In this document: positions 1-8,131 of the stretch, one piece after another
How the letters are laid out: every line of letters starts with the position of its first letter
How positions within the stretch are numbered: position 1 is the stretch's first letter
NCBI RefSeq assembly: GCF_040267705.1
Contig: NZ_CP158374.1
Location: 2,790,001-2,854,000 of the forward strand
Direction of reading: 5' to 3'
Source: Agromyces sp. G08B096
GTDB taxonomy: Bacteria > Actinomycetota > Actinomycetes > Actinomycetales > Microbacteriaceae
Length of the DNA stretch: 64,000 bases
The notes under the pieces: model-generated
Told to the model about the DNA's origin: nothing
The model's database searches: none
The model's input: the letters and a program-made list of their open reading frames with translations, nothing else
Program-made: the position numbers and the translations under genes

Positions 1-1092
1 GTCCTCGAGTTCGTTCGTCGTCGCCGGGAAGCCGCCCGACTCGAGGAAGACGTCGATCGAGGCCGGGTCGTTGTTCAGCCAGCGGAGGAACGCCGCGGCG
101 AGTGCCGGGTTCTTCGACTGCTTGGTGACCGACTGGCCGCCGCCGCCATTCTCGGCCGTCACGGGCGTGCCGTCGTACGTCGGCATCGGCGCGACGCGCC
201 AGTCGCCAGCGGCGTCGGCGACGCTCGACTCGAGCACGCCGGGCATCCAGGCGCCCGTGACGAGGGTCGCGATGGACCCGTCGCCGAGGCCCTGGTACCA
301 CTCGTCGGTCCAGCCGGGCGTCTGCGAGAGCAGGCCCTCCTCGACGAGCTGGTTCCAGACGCCGGTCCACTGCTGGGTGCCCTCGTCGGCGAGGTCGATC
401 GTGACGTCGGTGCCGTCGATGGAGAACGGGCGGCCGCCGGCCTGCCAGATCATGCTCGTCGCGAAGCCGGCGTCGCCGGTGTCGCTCGTGATGTACTTCG
501 TCGGGTCGGCCGCGTGCAGCTGGCGGGCGGCCTCGACGTACTGGTCCCACGTCTCGGGCACGGCGATGCCGTACTGGTCGAACACGGTCTTGTTGTAGAA
601 CAGCGCCATGGGACCGGAGTCCTGCGGCAGGCCGACGAGCTTGCCGTCGACGTTCACGGCGCCCCAGGTGGAGGCACTGTAGTCGTCTTCGAGCTCGTCG
701 AGCCCATACTGGCTGAGGTCGACGAGCGCGTCGGAGAGGGCGAACTGCGGCAGCGCGTAGTACTCGATCTGCACCACGTCGGGCGCGCCCGAGCCGGCCT
801 TGATCGCGTTCTGCAGCTTCGTGTACTCCTCGGTGTTCGTGCCGGCGTTCACCAACTCGACGTCGACGTTGGGGTACGCCTCCTCGAACGCGGCGACCTG
901 CGCCTCGGCGCTCGGAGTCCAGCTCCAGTAGGTCAGCTCGCCGCCGGCTTCGAGGGCGGCGTCGAGGTCGGTGGCGTCGCCCGAGCCGGCGTCGGTGCCG
1001 CCGGACGAGCAGGCGGCGAGCGAGCCGATCGCCAGGGCGGCGGTCGCGGCGACCGTGAAGGTGCGCCGCAGGGCGGAGCGCGAGGTGCTCAT
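1..1092 (-). CDS. Sugar ABC transporter substrate-binding lipoprotein (3' end missing)
   Basis: This is an extracellular solute-binding protein (family 1) that captures a carbohydrate outside the membrane and delivers it to the two permeases encoded just upstream. The 364 codons present start at ATG 1092, behind the purine-rich GAAAGGGAC. The N-terminus has three arginines, a hydrophobic stretch and a lipobox LAAC with Cys28, followed by a Ser/Gly linker, so it is a lipoprotein. The mature part opens with LTYWSW and contains the usual family-1 pattern of Trp/Tyr-rich ligand-contact segments. It is the third gene of the malF-malG-SBP operon, 51 bp after malG; the binding protein is more often first. 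The substrate cannot be deduced. The gene runs past base 1. Confidence 0.93.
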   Translation of the reverse strand, partial: MSTSRSALRRTFTVAATAALAIGSLAACSSGGTDAGSGDATDLDAALEAGGELTYWSWTPSAEAQVAAFEEAYPNVDVELVNAGTNTEEYTKLQNAIKAGSGAPDVVQIEYYALPQFALSDALVDLSQYGLDELEDDYSASTWGAVNVDGKLVGLPQDSGPMALFYNKTVFDQYGIAVPETWDQYVEAARQLHAADPTKYITSDTGDAGFATSMIWQAGGRPFSIDGTDVTIDLADEGTQQWTGVWNQLVEEGLLSQTPGWTDEWYQGLGDGSIATLVTGAWMPGVLESSVADAAGDWRVAPMPTYDGTPVTAENGGGGQSVTKQSKNPALAAAFLRWLNNDPASIDVFLESGGFPATTNELED

Positions 1093-1143
1093 GGTGTCCC
1101 TTTCACTTCCTTGTGCTGTGCGTGGTGCGTGGGTGGATGCGCG

Positions 1144-2079
1144 TCATTGCTTGACGCTGCCGGCGCTGAGCCCCGACTGCCAGAACCGCTGGAGTCCGAG
1201 GAAGGCGACGACGATGGGGATGATCGTGAGGAGCGACCCCGTGATCACCAGGTTGTAGATGGGCTGGGCGCTCACGCCCGTGGCCTGCGCGTTCCACTGA
1301 TTGAGGCCGACGGTGAGCGGATACCACGTCGGGTCGCTCAGCATGATGAGCGGCAGGAAGTAGTTGTTCCACGTCGCGACGACGGTGAACAGCAGCACCG
1401 TGACGATGCCTGGCGCGAGCAGCCGGATCGAGATGGTGAAGAACGTGCGGAACTCGCCGGCGCCGTCCATCCTGGCGGCCTCGAGGAGTTCGGTGGGCAC
1501 CGAGTCGACGGCGTAGACCCAGATCAGGTAGAGCCCGAACGGGCTGATGAGCGACGGGATGATGATCGCCCATGGCGTGTTCGTGAGCCCGAGCTGGCTG
1601 AACATGAGGAAGGTCGGCACGGCGAGCGCGGTGCCCGGCACGGCGATCGCTCCCAGCACGACGGCGAAGATCGCGCGGCGCCCGGCGAAGCGGAACTTCG
1701 CCAGGCCGTAGCCGGCGAGGGTCGCGAGGAGCGTGGCGCCCCCCGCGCCGACCACGACGTACAGCAGCGTGTTGCCGAGCCAGCGGAGGAAGATGCCGTC
1801 TTTGTAGGTGAGCGTCTCCCAGACGTTCTGGAAGAGCACGAAGTCGTCGTCGAACCAGAGGCCGAAGCTCGAGAACAGGCCGGCTTGCGTCTTGGTCGCG
1901 TTGATCACGAGCCAGAGCAGCGGCACGAGCGCGTATACGGCGAAGATCGCCATCATGATCGTGAACGCGACGGACTTGCGGGGGCGGAGGCCCGAGCGCG
2001 CCGGGCGGCGGGCGGTGTCGCGTCGTCCGCGGCGGCCGGCCGGGGCATCCGTGGTCATGGCCTCGGTGAGCGTGGTCAT
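1144..2079 (-). CDS. Sugar ABC transporter permease, MalG type
   Basis: Inner permease subunit of a carbohydrate uptake-1 (CUT1) importer, 311 residues with about six membrane helices. After a basic N-terminal tail (residues 1-35) comes the first helix. The cytoplasmic EAA loop, which docks on the ATPase, is visible at residues 200-208 (EAARMDGAG), followed by the family's hydrophobic helix ending in LAP. The ATG at 2079 overlaps the upstream permease stop by 4 bp (ATGA), so translation is coupled. No ATPase gene is in the window, so an MsmK-type shared ATPase elsewhere is likely (inference). Confidence 0.95.
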   Translation of the reverse strand: MTTLTEAMTTDAPAGRRGRRDTARRPARSGLRPRKSVAFTIMMAIFAVYALVPLLWLVINATKTQAGLFSSFGLWFDDDFVLFQNVWETLTYKDGIFLRWLGNTLLYVVVGAGGATLLATLAGYGLAKFRFAGRRAIFAVVLGAIAVPGTALAVPTFLMFSQLGLTNTPWAIIIPSLISPFGLYLIWVYAVDSVPTELLEAARMDGAGEFRTFFTISIRLLAPGIVTVLLFTVVATWNNYFLPLIMLSDPTWYPLTVGLNQWNAQATGVSAQPIYNLVITGSLLTIIPIVVAFLGLQRFWQSGLSAGSVKQ

Positions 2080-3011
2080 CGCTCCTCCTTCCGCGAGCCG
2101 CGCAGCTGCACGACGTAGGCGATGACCGCGGTGATCACGCCCATGACGATCGCGACCGTGGCCGAGTAGTTGTACTGCTGCCCGCTGAAGCTGAGGTTGT
2201 AGGCGTACATGTTGGGCGTGAAGTACGTGGTGATGATGTTCGGCGCGAGCGTGCGCAGGATGTTCGGCTCGTTGAAGAGCTGGAAGCTGCCGATGATCGA
2301 GAAGATCGTGGCGATGACGATGGCGCCGCGGAGCGCGGGCAGCTTGATGCCGGTGACGACCCGCCACGGGCCGGCGCCATCGAGCTCGGCGGCCTCGTAG
2401 AGGTCGCCCGGGATGACCTTCAGCGCCGAGTAGAAGATCAGCATGTTGTAGCCGACGAACTCCCAGGTGACGATGTTGCCGATCGACGCGAGGATCCAGT
2501 CGCGGGAGAACGGCGCGAAGACGGATGACCCGAGCCAGTCGTTGAGGTTGCCGACGAGCCCGAACTGGTCGCCGTAGATGAAGCCCCACATGAGCACGGC
2601 GACGACCGCCGGGACGGCGTAGGGCAGGAAGATCGCGATGCGGAAGAAACCGGAGGCGTGCAGCCTCGCCGAGTCGATGGCGAGCGCGGCGACGAGGGCG
2701 AGGCCGAGCATGATGGGCACCTGCACGACGAGAAAGAGCAGGACCCGCCCGAAGCCCTCCCAGAACTGCGGATCGGAGACGAGCTCGGCGTAGTTCTCGA
2801 GCCCGACGAAGGCGTTGCCGCCGACGAGCTGCTCGCGGAAGAGGCTCAGGTAGAGCGAGTACGCCACTGGGGCGATGAAGACCAGGAGGAACACGATCAG
2901 GAAGGGCGCCGTGAAGGCGAGGCCCTTCCACTCGCTGCGCTGCCTCGTGCGGATGCGCCGCGGTGCCGGCGGGGGCGCCGCGACCGTCGTCGGCGGGGAC
3001 GTCGTCGTCAT
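2076..3011 (-). CDS. Sugar ABC transporter permease, MalF type
   Basis: Partner permease of the same CUT1 importer, 311 residues from ATG 3011. A Pro/Arg-rich cytoplasmic tail (1-30) precedes six predicted helices. The EAA loop is at 206-214 (EAAELDGAG) followed by KLPAL, the canonical permease-ATPase contact. A TTG five codons upstream (3026) is an alternative start; neither has a strong ribosome site. It is the first gene of the operon and faces lacI across a 117-bp region carrying two LacI-type operators, so repression by the neighbouring regulator is very likely. Confidence 0.94.
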   Translation of the reverse strand: MTTTSPPTTVAAPPPAPRRIRTRQRSEWKGLAFTAPFLIVFLLVFIAPVAYSLYLSLFREQLVGGNAFVGLENYAELVSDPQFWEGFGRVLLFLVVQVPIMLGLALVAALAIDSARLHASGFFRIAIFLPYAVPAVVAVLMWGFIYGDQFGLVGNLNDWLGSSVFAPFSRDWILASIGNIVTWEFVGYNMLIFYSALKVIPGDLYEAAELDGAGPWRVVTGIKLPALRGAIVIATIFSIIGSFQLFNEPNILRTLAPNIITTYFTPNMYAYNLSFSGQQYNYSATVAIVMGVITAVIAYVVQLRGSRKEER

Positions 3012-3030
3012 GCGGGTTCGATCCAATCAT

Positions 3031-3051
3031 GCATGTTCACGTCAACATGCT
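3031..3051. promoter_or_regulatory. LacI-family operator, copy 1
   Basis: GCATGTTCACGTCAACATGC is a nearly perfect palindrome with the central CG step typical of LacI-family sites. It lies 20-40 bp upstream of the malF-like start. Its exact reverse complement recurs at 3065-3085, so the two sites form a 21-bp perfect inverted repeat with centres 35 bp apart. Confidence 0.85.
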
Positions 3052-3064
3052 GCGCGGTCACCGT

Positions 3065-3085
3065 AGCATGTTGACGTGAACATGC
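3065..3085. promoter_or_regulatory. LacI-family operator, copy 2
   Basis: GCATGTTGACGTGAACATGC, the exact reverse complement of the site at 3031-3051, lies 44 bp before the lacI start. A paired arrangement between divergent genes suggests simultaneous control of the transporter and autoregulation of the repressor. Confidence 0.85.
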
Positions 3086-3128
3086 GCCAGTCTGGCTCCG
3101 AGGCCGACCGGCCGCGAAGGAGCCCCCG

Positions 3129-4187
3129 ATGACCAGCACCCCTGCCGACTCCGCCACGGTCGACGTTCCGGCCCCCGACGCCGCCGCCCGCCGGCGCGGC
3201 CCGTCGATGGCCGATGTCGCCCGCGAGGCGGGGGTCTCGGGCCAGACCGTCAGCCGGGTCGCGAACGGTCGGCGCAACGTCGACCCCGAGACGCGCGAAC
3301 GCGTCCTCCAGGCCATGCGCACCCTCGGCTACCGGCCGAACAGCGCCGCGCGGGCCCTCCGCTCCGGTCGCTTCCACAGCATCGGCGTCATCATGTTCAC
3401 GCTCTCCAGCTTCGGCAACATGCGCACCCTCGACGCCGTCGCGGCCGCCGCGACCGACGCGGGGTATTCGATCACGCTCATCCCCGTGCCGCACCCCACG
3501 CGGGGCGAGGTGTCGGTGGCGTTCGACCGGCTGAGCGAGGAGGCCGTCGACGGCGTCATCATCATCGTCGAGGCGCACCTGCTCGACGAACGCGACATCG
3601 AGCTGCCCGCCGGGCTCCCCGTCGTCATCGTCGACTCGAACGCCGGCGACCGGTTCCCCGTGGTCGACACCGACCAGGCGCACGGCGCCCGGCTCGCCAC
3701 GGCGCACCTGCTCGATCTCGGGCACGCCACGGTGCACCATGTCGCCGGACCCGACCGGTCGTACTCCGCCGTGCACCGCCGGGAGGCGTGGGAGGAGGTG
3801 CTGCGTGAGCGCGGGGCATCCGTTCCCGACGTGCACGTCGGCGACTGGTCGAGCGAGTCCGGGCACCGCATCGGGCACGTGCTCGCAGGCGACCCGAACG
3901 TCACGGCGATCTTCGCCGCCAACGACCAGATGGCCCTCGGCGTGCTCCGCGCGATGCACGAGGCGGGGCGCCGGGTGCCCGAGGACGTCAGCGTGGTGGG
4001 CTTCGACGACATGGAGGAGTCGGCGAGCTTCTGGCCACCGCTGACCACCGTCCGTCAGTTCTTCGGCGAGGTGGGGCGGCGCTCGGTCGAGGCGCTGCTG
4101 CAGGAGGTCGAGTCGGGCGAGGCGCGCGGCACGACGCTCGTGCCCACCGAGCTCGTCGTGCGCCGGAGCACCGCCGCGCCGCGCTAG
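3129..4187 (+). CDS. LacI-family sugar-responsive repressor
   Basis: Transcriptional regulator of 352 residues. The N-terminal helix-turn-helix is at about 26-50 (MADVAREAGVSGQTVSRVAN), and the hinge helix NSAARALRS is at 71-79. The rest is a periplasmic-binding-protein-like sensor domain that should bind the sugar imported by the neighbouring transporter. ATG 3129 follows GAAGGAG at a good distance. It is divergent from the ABC operon with twin operators between them. The 3' end overlaps the convergent gene by 4 bp: the two stop codons share CTAG. Confidence 0.95.
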   Translation: MTSTPADSATVDVPAPDAAARRRGPSMADVAREAGVSGQTVSRVANGRRNVDPETRERVLQAMRTLGYRPNSAARALRSGRFHSIGVIMFTLSSFGNMRTLDAVAAAATDAGYSITLIPVPHPTRGEVSVAFDRLSEEAVDGVIIIVEAHLLDERDIELPAGLPVVIVDSNAGDRFPVVDTDQAHGARLATAHLLDLGHATVHHVAGPDRSYSAVHRREAWEEVLRERGASVPDVHVGDWSSESGHRIGHVLAGDPNVTAIFAANDQMALGVLRAMHEAGRRVPEDVSVVGFDDMEESASFWPPLTTVRQFFGEVGRRSVEALLQEVESGEARGTTLVPTELVVRRSTAAPR

Positions 4188-7078
4188 CCGCCCGCGCGGG
4201 CGCCGGCCAATTCGTCCGGCGGCGCCGTCGGTGCCGGCGGTGCCACCCGCGCCGCTGCCGCCTCCTCCGCCTCGGCCGCCACCCCGGCCTCGCTGCCGAG
4301 CGCGGTCACGAGCTCCCGGCGCGCGCGCCGGTACTGCTCGGTCGGCAGGTAGTCGTTGTGCTGGGCGACCTGCCAGAGGTAGCTGACCGGCGACCGCTCG
4401 CTCGCACCGCGGTCGACGGGGTTGCCGTCGGGGTTGTAGCCGTAGGCCGGGAAGCCGAGGTAGTCGGTGCGGCGCCAGAGGCTCCGCCAGCGCACCGGCG
4501 TCGCCGGATCGCCGTCGACGCCCAGCACTCGTGCGACGGTGAGGTCGGTCGCGTCCTCGTCGAACGGGTTCGGGCGAACCCCTGCCGGGGTCGGGAAGAC
4601 GCTCGGCCACTCGCGCCGCACCTGACGTCGCCACGGGTCGGCCCGCCAAAGCGACGGCCCCGCGCACCCCGGCACGCCGAGCACCTGGGGCCCGAGCACC
4701 GATGGGAAGAACCGGCTGAAGAACGCCCGCAGCTGCGTACCGTAGGTCAGCATCGCGACATCCTCCACGCGGCACCTCGCCCGCCCGTCCGCGCCGACGT
4801 CGCGCGTCGTGACGTCGGCCTCGTTCGAGAGCGCGAGCACCGTCGCAGCGGCGAGCACCGACCCCATCGAGTGCGCCGCGAGGATGACGCCGCGGGTGCC
4901 GCCACCGCTCCGCTCGCGGAGCCACGTGCAGGTGCGCGCGGTGAGCTCGGGTACGGCCCGCTCGCCGTAACACGGCGGCGCGAACGGATGCCCCGCCCGC
5001 GGGAAGAAGCACACGATGTCCCAGAACAGCGCGAGCGGACGCTCCGCGCTCGACGCCGCCCGGGTCGCGACGGCGGCGACCGCGCCCAGCGCGACGAGCC
5101 CCAGGATGGCCGCGGAGGCGGACCGGATGCCCGTACGCACGGCATCGGGCGCGAGGGCGCGCACGGCGTCGAACAGGTCGGAGGACACCAGCGGCAGGAA
5201 GCCGATCGCGGTGAGGAGGGCGACCAGGCCGATGAGCGCCTCGCCGCGGTGCACGATCGTGGCCGACCGACGGGCGGCGACGACGCGACGCGCGTGCCCG
5301 GTGAGGTCGGCCCGGGCCTCCTGCCGGGTGTAGCGCGCATCGGGCACCGGGATGCCGAGCAGGTTGCGGTCGGCGGCTCCGCCGCCGGCGACGGGCGGCA
5401 GGGTGAGCCGCGGCGTCCGGGTGAGCGCGACCACGGCGGCGGAGCCGCCGACGGCGGCGACCACGATGGCGAGCACGGCCAGCACCACGCTGAACCGCTC
5501 GTACGCGTCGGGAGCGTCGAGCACGGCGAGGCCGGCCGGCGGCGGCGTCCGCCAGATGTCCTCGACCTCGCCCGTCGAGGCGGGCGTGCCGAGCCAGGTG
5601 CTCACGCCGATGACGAGCAGGCTCGAGATGACCATCGAGGTGAGCAGGCCGAGCAGCATGCCGATCGCGGGGCCCTGCCCCGACCAGCCGACGCTGCGGA
5701 CGTCGACCCGGCGCGTCCACACGACGACGAAGTAGGCCACGACGCACGCGAGCGATCCACCGACGAGCCAGTACACCGCGGCGGGCGCCCGGCCGTCCGC
5801 CCCATCGGGCACGAGCTCGGCGGCGCCGAGCAGCACCAGCGCGCCGAGGAGCAGCGGGAACGACACCGCCTTCGGCACGCCCCGGACCCACCCGGCGCCG
5901 GCGTACGCGAGCCCGAGGGCGAGGACGACGAGCACCATCGGGGTCGTGATCAGCCCGGTGAACACCGGCGAGGCCGAGGCATCCGCCCCGCCCCGCTGCG
6001 ACGTCGACGCGAGCATCAGGGCCACGTAGCCGACGTAGGCGACCGCGGCGATCGCGAGCACGAGCCGCGCACGCACCCGGCCGGCGAGATCGCCCGCGAC
6101 GTCCTTCGGGCTGGTCGAGGTGAGCACGCAGATGGCCGAGGAGATGAGCACGCCGGCGCCCACGGCGATCGCGAGCAGCGCCCACGGGCTCGCCGCCGCG
6201 AACCCGCCCAAGGTCGCGGCGAGCGGGTCGGCGCCCAGCTCCCGATCGGTCACGCGGCCGCCGAGCGCGGCATCCCAGCCGAGGAGCAGCAGCACGAGCC
6301 CAAGGGATGCCGCGAAGTGCAGCTGCTCGCTGGTCGAGGTGATCCGGGCCATGGACCAGAAGCCGACGGTCGCGAGCAGCGGGCGCCGCTGGGGCTTGCC
6401 CTCGAGGAACGTGCGGGTGAACTCGGCCACGTTCGCCTCGTAGCGCACGCGTCCGGTCCGCGAGACGAGGTAGATCACGAGCATCGCGGCGATCGGCACC
6501 ACGCTGAGGAGCGCGGCCCTCGCCCCGCGATCGAGGTCGCCGAGGCCGTCGAGCCAGGCCGGCAGCGCGGCGCAGACCCGGCCGTCGCGGTAGCACTGCA
6601 CGGCGATCAGGTCGACCGCGACCGACAGGAACGCGGTGACGTAGATCAGCGTGAGCACGAGCCCGAACAGCCGCAGCATCGCCGCGCCGCGGCCTGCCGC
6701 CCAGGCGGCCTCGTCGGCGCGCTCGGGCACGGGGATGCGTCTCGTCCAGTAGGCGATGTTGCAGAGCCCGAACGGCAGGATGAACAGCCAGCCCAGGTGC
6801 ACGAACACCCGGCCGATCACCGCCAGCGCGCCACCTCCGCTCCGGGCCTGCCGGCCCCACGAGTACGCCTCGATGGCGTCGACGTCGCCGCCTCGGGGGT
6901 CGGCGGCGGGAGCGGGCGCGCCGGGCGCGGCGTCCTTCCGGCTCCAGAAGGAGCCGAGGTCGTCGCCCGTGCGACGGGTGATCTCGTCGCGCTCGGCCTC
7001 GAGCATCACCTCGGGCGGGGCGTTCGCGATGCCGTGGATGCGGATCTCGAGGACACTGGGGCGGTCGCCGGTGGACAT
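4184..7078 (-). CDS. Large multi-pass membrane protein with alpha/beta-hydrolase motifs
   Basis: Protein of 964 residues from ATG 7078, chosen because AGAAGG sits just upstream; an earlier ATG at 7120 has none. A strand ending in IRIHG (His15-Gly16) resembles the oxyanion segment of alpha/beta hydrolases. About ten or more hydrophobic helices fill residues 100-680, and a lipase-type nucleophile elbow AHSMG (Ser737) follows in a cytosolic-looking C-terminal part. I read it as a hydrolase split by a membrane domain; substrate unknown. The extreme C-terminus is Ala/Glu/Pro rich. The gene is monocistronic by position, convergent with lacI. No family name is certain. Confidence 0.8.
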   Translation of the reverse strand: MSTGDRPSVLEIRIHGIANAPPEVMLEAERDEITRRTGDDLGSFWSRKDAAPGAPAPAADPRGGDVDAIEAYSWGRQARSGGGALAVIGRVFVHLGWLFILPFGLCNIAYWTRRIPVPERADEAAWAAGRGAAMLRLFGLVLTLIYVTAFLSVAVDLIAVQCYRDGRVCAALPAWLDGLGDLDRGARAALLSVVPIAAMLVIYLVSRTGRVRYEANVAEFTRTFLEGKPQRRPLLATVGFWSMARITSTSEQLHFAASLGLVLLLLGWDAALGGRVTDRELGADPLAATLGGFAAASPWALLAIAVGAGVLISSAICVLTSTSPKDVAGDLAGRVRARLVLAIAAVAYVGYVALMLASTSQRGGADASASPVFTGLITTPMVLVVLALGLAYAGAGWVRGVPKAVSFPLLLGALVLLGAAELVPDGADGRAPAAVYWLVGGSLACVVAYFVVVWTRRVDVRSVGWSGQGPAIGMLLGLLTSMVISSLLVIGVSTWLGTPASTGEVEDIWRTPPPAGLAVLDAPDAYERFSVVLAVLAIVVAAVGGSAAVVALTRTPRLTLPPVAGGGAADRNLLGIPVPDARYTRQEARADLTGHARRVVAARRSATIVHRGEALIGLVALLTAIGFLPLVSSDLFDAVRALAPDAVRTGIRSASAAILGLVALGAVAAVATRAASSAERPLALFWDIVCFFPRAGHPFAPPCYGERAVPELTARTCTWLRERSGGGTRGVILAAHSMGSVLAAATVLALSNEADVTTRDVGADGRARCRVEDVAMLTYGTQLRAFFSRFFPSVLGPQVLGVPGCAGPSLWRADPWRRQVRREWPSVFPTPAGVRPNPFDEDATDLTVARVLGVDGDPATPVRWRSLWRRTDYLGFPAYGYNPDGNPVDRGASERSPVSYLWQVAQHNDYLPTEQYRRARRELVTALGSEAGVAAEAEEAAAARVAPPAPTAPPDELAGARAGG

Positions 7079-7197
7079 GGCGCACCTTCTTCCACGAAGG
7101 CAGGAGTGCTGATGAGCCACATCGTGCTCGCGCGGCGGGACGCACGGATCAGGGCCGCCCCTGAACGCGCGTGCGCTTTAGGCGAGGACGCGCGATC

Positions 7198-7962
7198 TCA
7201 TCGGACGGCCCGAGGGCTCGCCGCCCGCTCGGCCAGCCACTCGTCGAAGCTCTGCCGCGCGAGGACGGCGTCGGGGCCCGGCAGGGCCTCGCCGCGTCGC
7301 ATCGCCTGGAACTGCTTGCCGGGCAGCGCGAGGGCGAGGATCGGACCACGGACGCCCGTCGCCTCGGCGAACCGGCGGATCATGTCCTCCAGCCGCTCCC
7401 GGCGTGGGCCGGCGAACTCGGGCGCACGACCGGCCGGTGCCCGCTCGGCGAGCTCGACGAGCCGTTCGCCGACCTCGCGGGCGGCGACGGGCTGGGTCGG
7501 CAGCTTGGGCGCGACGTGCAGTCCCGCGACGGTGAGGCCGGCGAGCATCTGCTCGGCGAACTCGTGGAACTGCGTGACGCGCAGGATCGTCCAGGGCACG
7601 GGCCCGGCCTCGACGGCGCGCTCCTGGGCGAGCTTGCCGGCGTAGTAGCCGTACGGCGCACGGTCGACGCCGACGATGGAGAGGGCGACGTGGTGAGGCA
7701 CGCCCGCGCGCTGTTCGGCGGCGAGCAGGTTCCGCGTCACGGTCGTGAAGAATTCCGTCGACGCCTTCGCGGATGTGGCCTGGCGGTTGCTCGTGTCGAT
7801 GACGACGTCGACCCCGGCGAGCGCGGCGTCGAGCCCGGCCCCCGTCATCAGATCGACCCCGGCCGACCGGCTCAGCACGACCACCTCGTGCCCACGCCCG
7901 CGCGCTGCCTCGACGACGTACGACCCCACGGTGCCGGTTCCTCCGGCGACGGCGATCCTCAT
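7198..7962 (-). CDS. NmrA-like NAD(P)-binding reductase/epimerase
   Basis: Atypical short-chain dehydrogenase of 254 residues. The N-terminal dinucleotide motif GGTGTVG begins at residue 7 of the protein, and YYAGKLAQE supplies the Tyr-x-x-x-Lys pair. The ATG at 7962 has a perfect GAAGGAG six bases upstream, so I prefer it to the start six codons earlier. It is divergent from an ECF41 sigma factor. ECF41 genes are typically next to a carboxymuconolactone decarboxylase, oxidoreductase or epimerase gene which is the sigma factor's target, and this gene fits that role. The physiological substrate is unknown. Confidence 0.9.
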   Translation of the reverse strand: MRIAVAGGTGTVGSYVVEAARGRGHEVVVLSRSAGVDLMTGAGLDAALAGVDVVIDTSNRQATSAKASTEFFTTVTRNLLAAEQRAGVPHHVALSIVGVDRAPYGYYAGKLAQERAVEAGPVPWTILRVTQFHEFAEQMLAGLTVAGLHVAPKLPTQPVAAREVGERLVELAERAPAGRAPEFAGPRRERLEDMIRRFAEATGVRGPILALALPGKQFQAMRRGEALPGPDAVLARQSFDEWLAERAASPRAVR

Positions 7963-8033
7963 GCGTTGCTCCTTCTCCACTTCGGCGGTGCGGCGGTGGC
8001 CGCGGGCGAGGCATCCGCTCGCTCATTCAACTC

Positions 8034-8089
8034 GACGACGCAGCCCGCCGGGATGTGAGGCTCACATCCGCGGCATCCGTGTCGTCGTC
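8034..8089. promoter_or_regulatory. Candidate divergent ECF41 promoter pair sharing a palindromic -35
   Basis: GGATGTGAGGCTCACATCC (8051-8069) is a perfect 8-bp palindrome around GGC. Reading rightward, TCACA (8062-8066) is followed after exactly 16 bp by CGTC (8083-8086). Reading leftward, TCACA (8058-8054) is followed after exactly 16 bp by CGTC (8037-8034). The recalled ECF41 promoter is TGTCACA-N16-CGTC, so both the reductase and the sigma gene appear to have one. The first two -35 bases differ from the recalled consensus. Confidence 0.7.
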
Positions 8090-8131
8090 TCAGGTGAGGC
8101 GGACGGACCGCCGGGATGGAAGGCTGACGGA

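Noticed and set aside
4358..7645. Long plus-strand frame spanning the membrane hydrolase and NmrA-like gene
   Set aside because: It crosses two well-supported minus-strand genes and has low-complexity composition.
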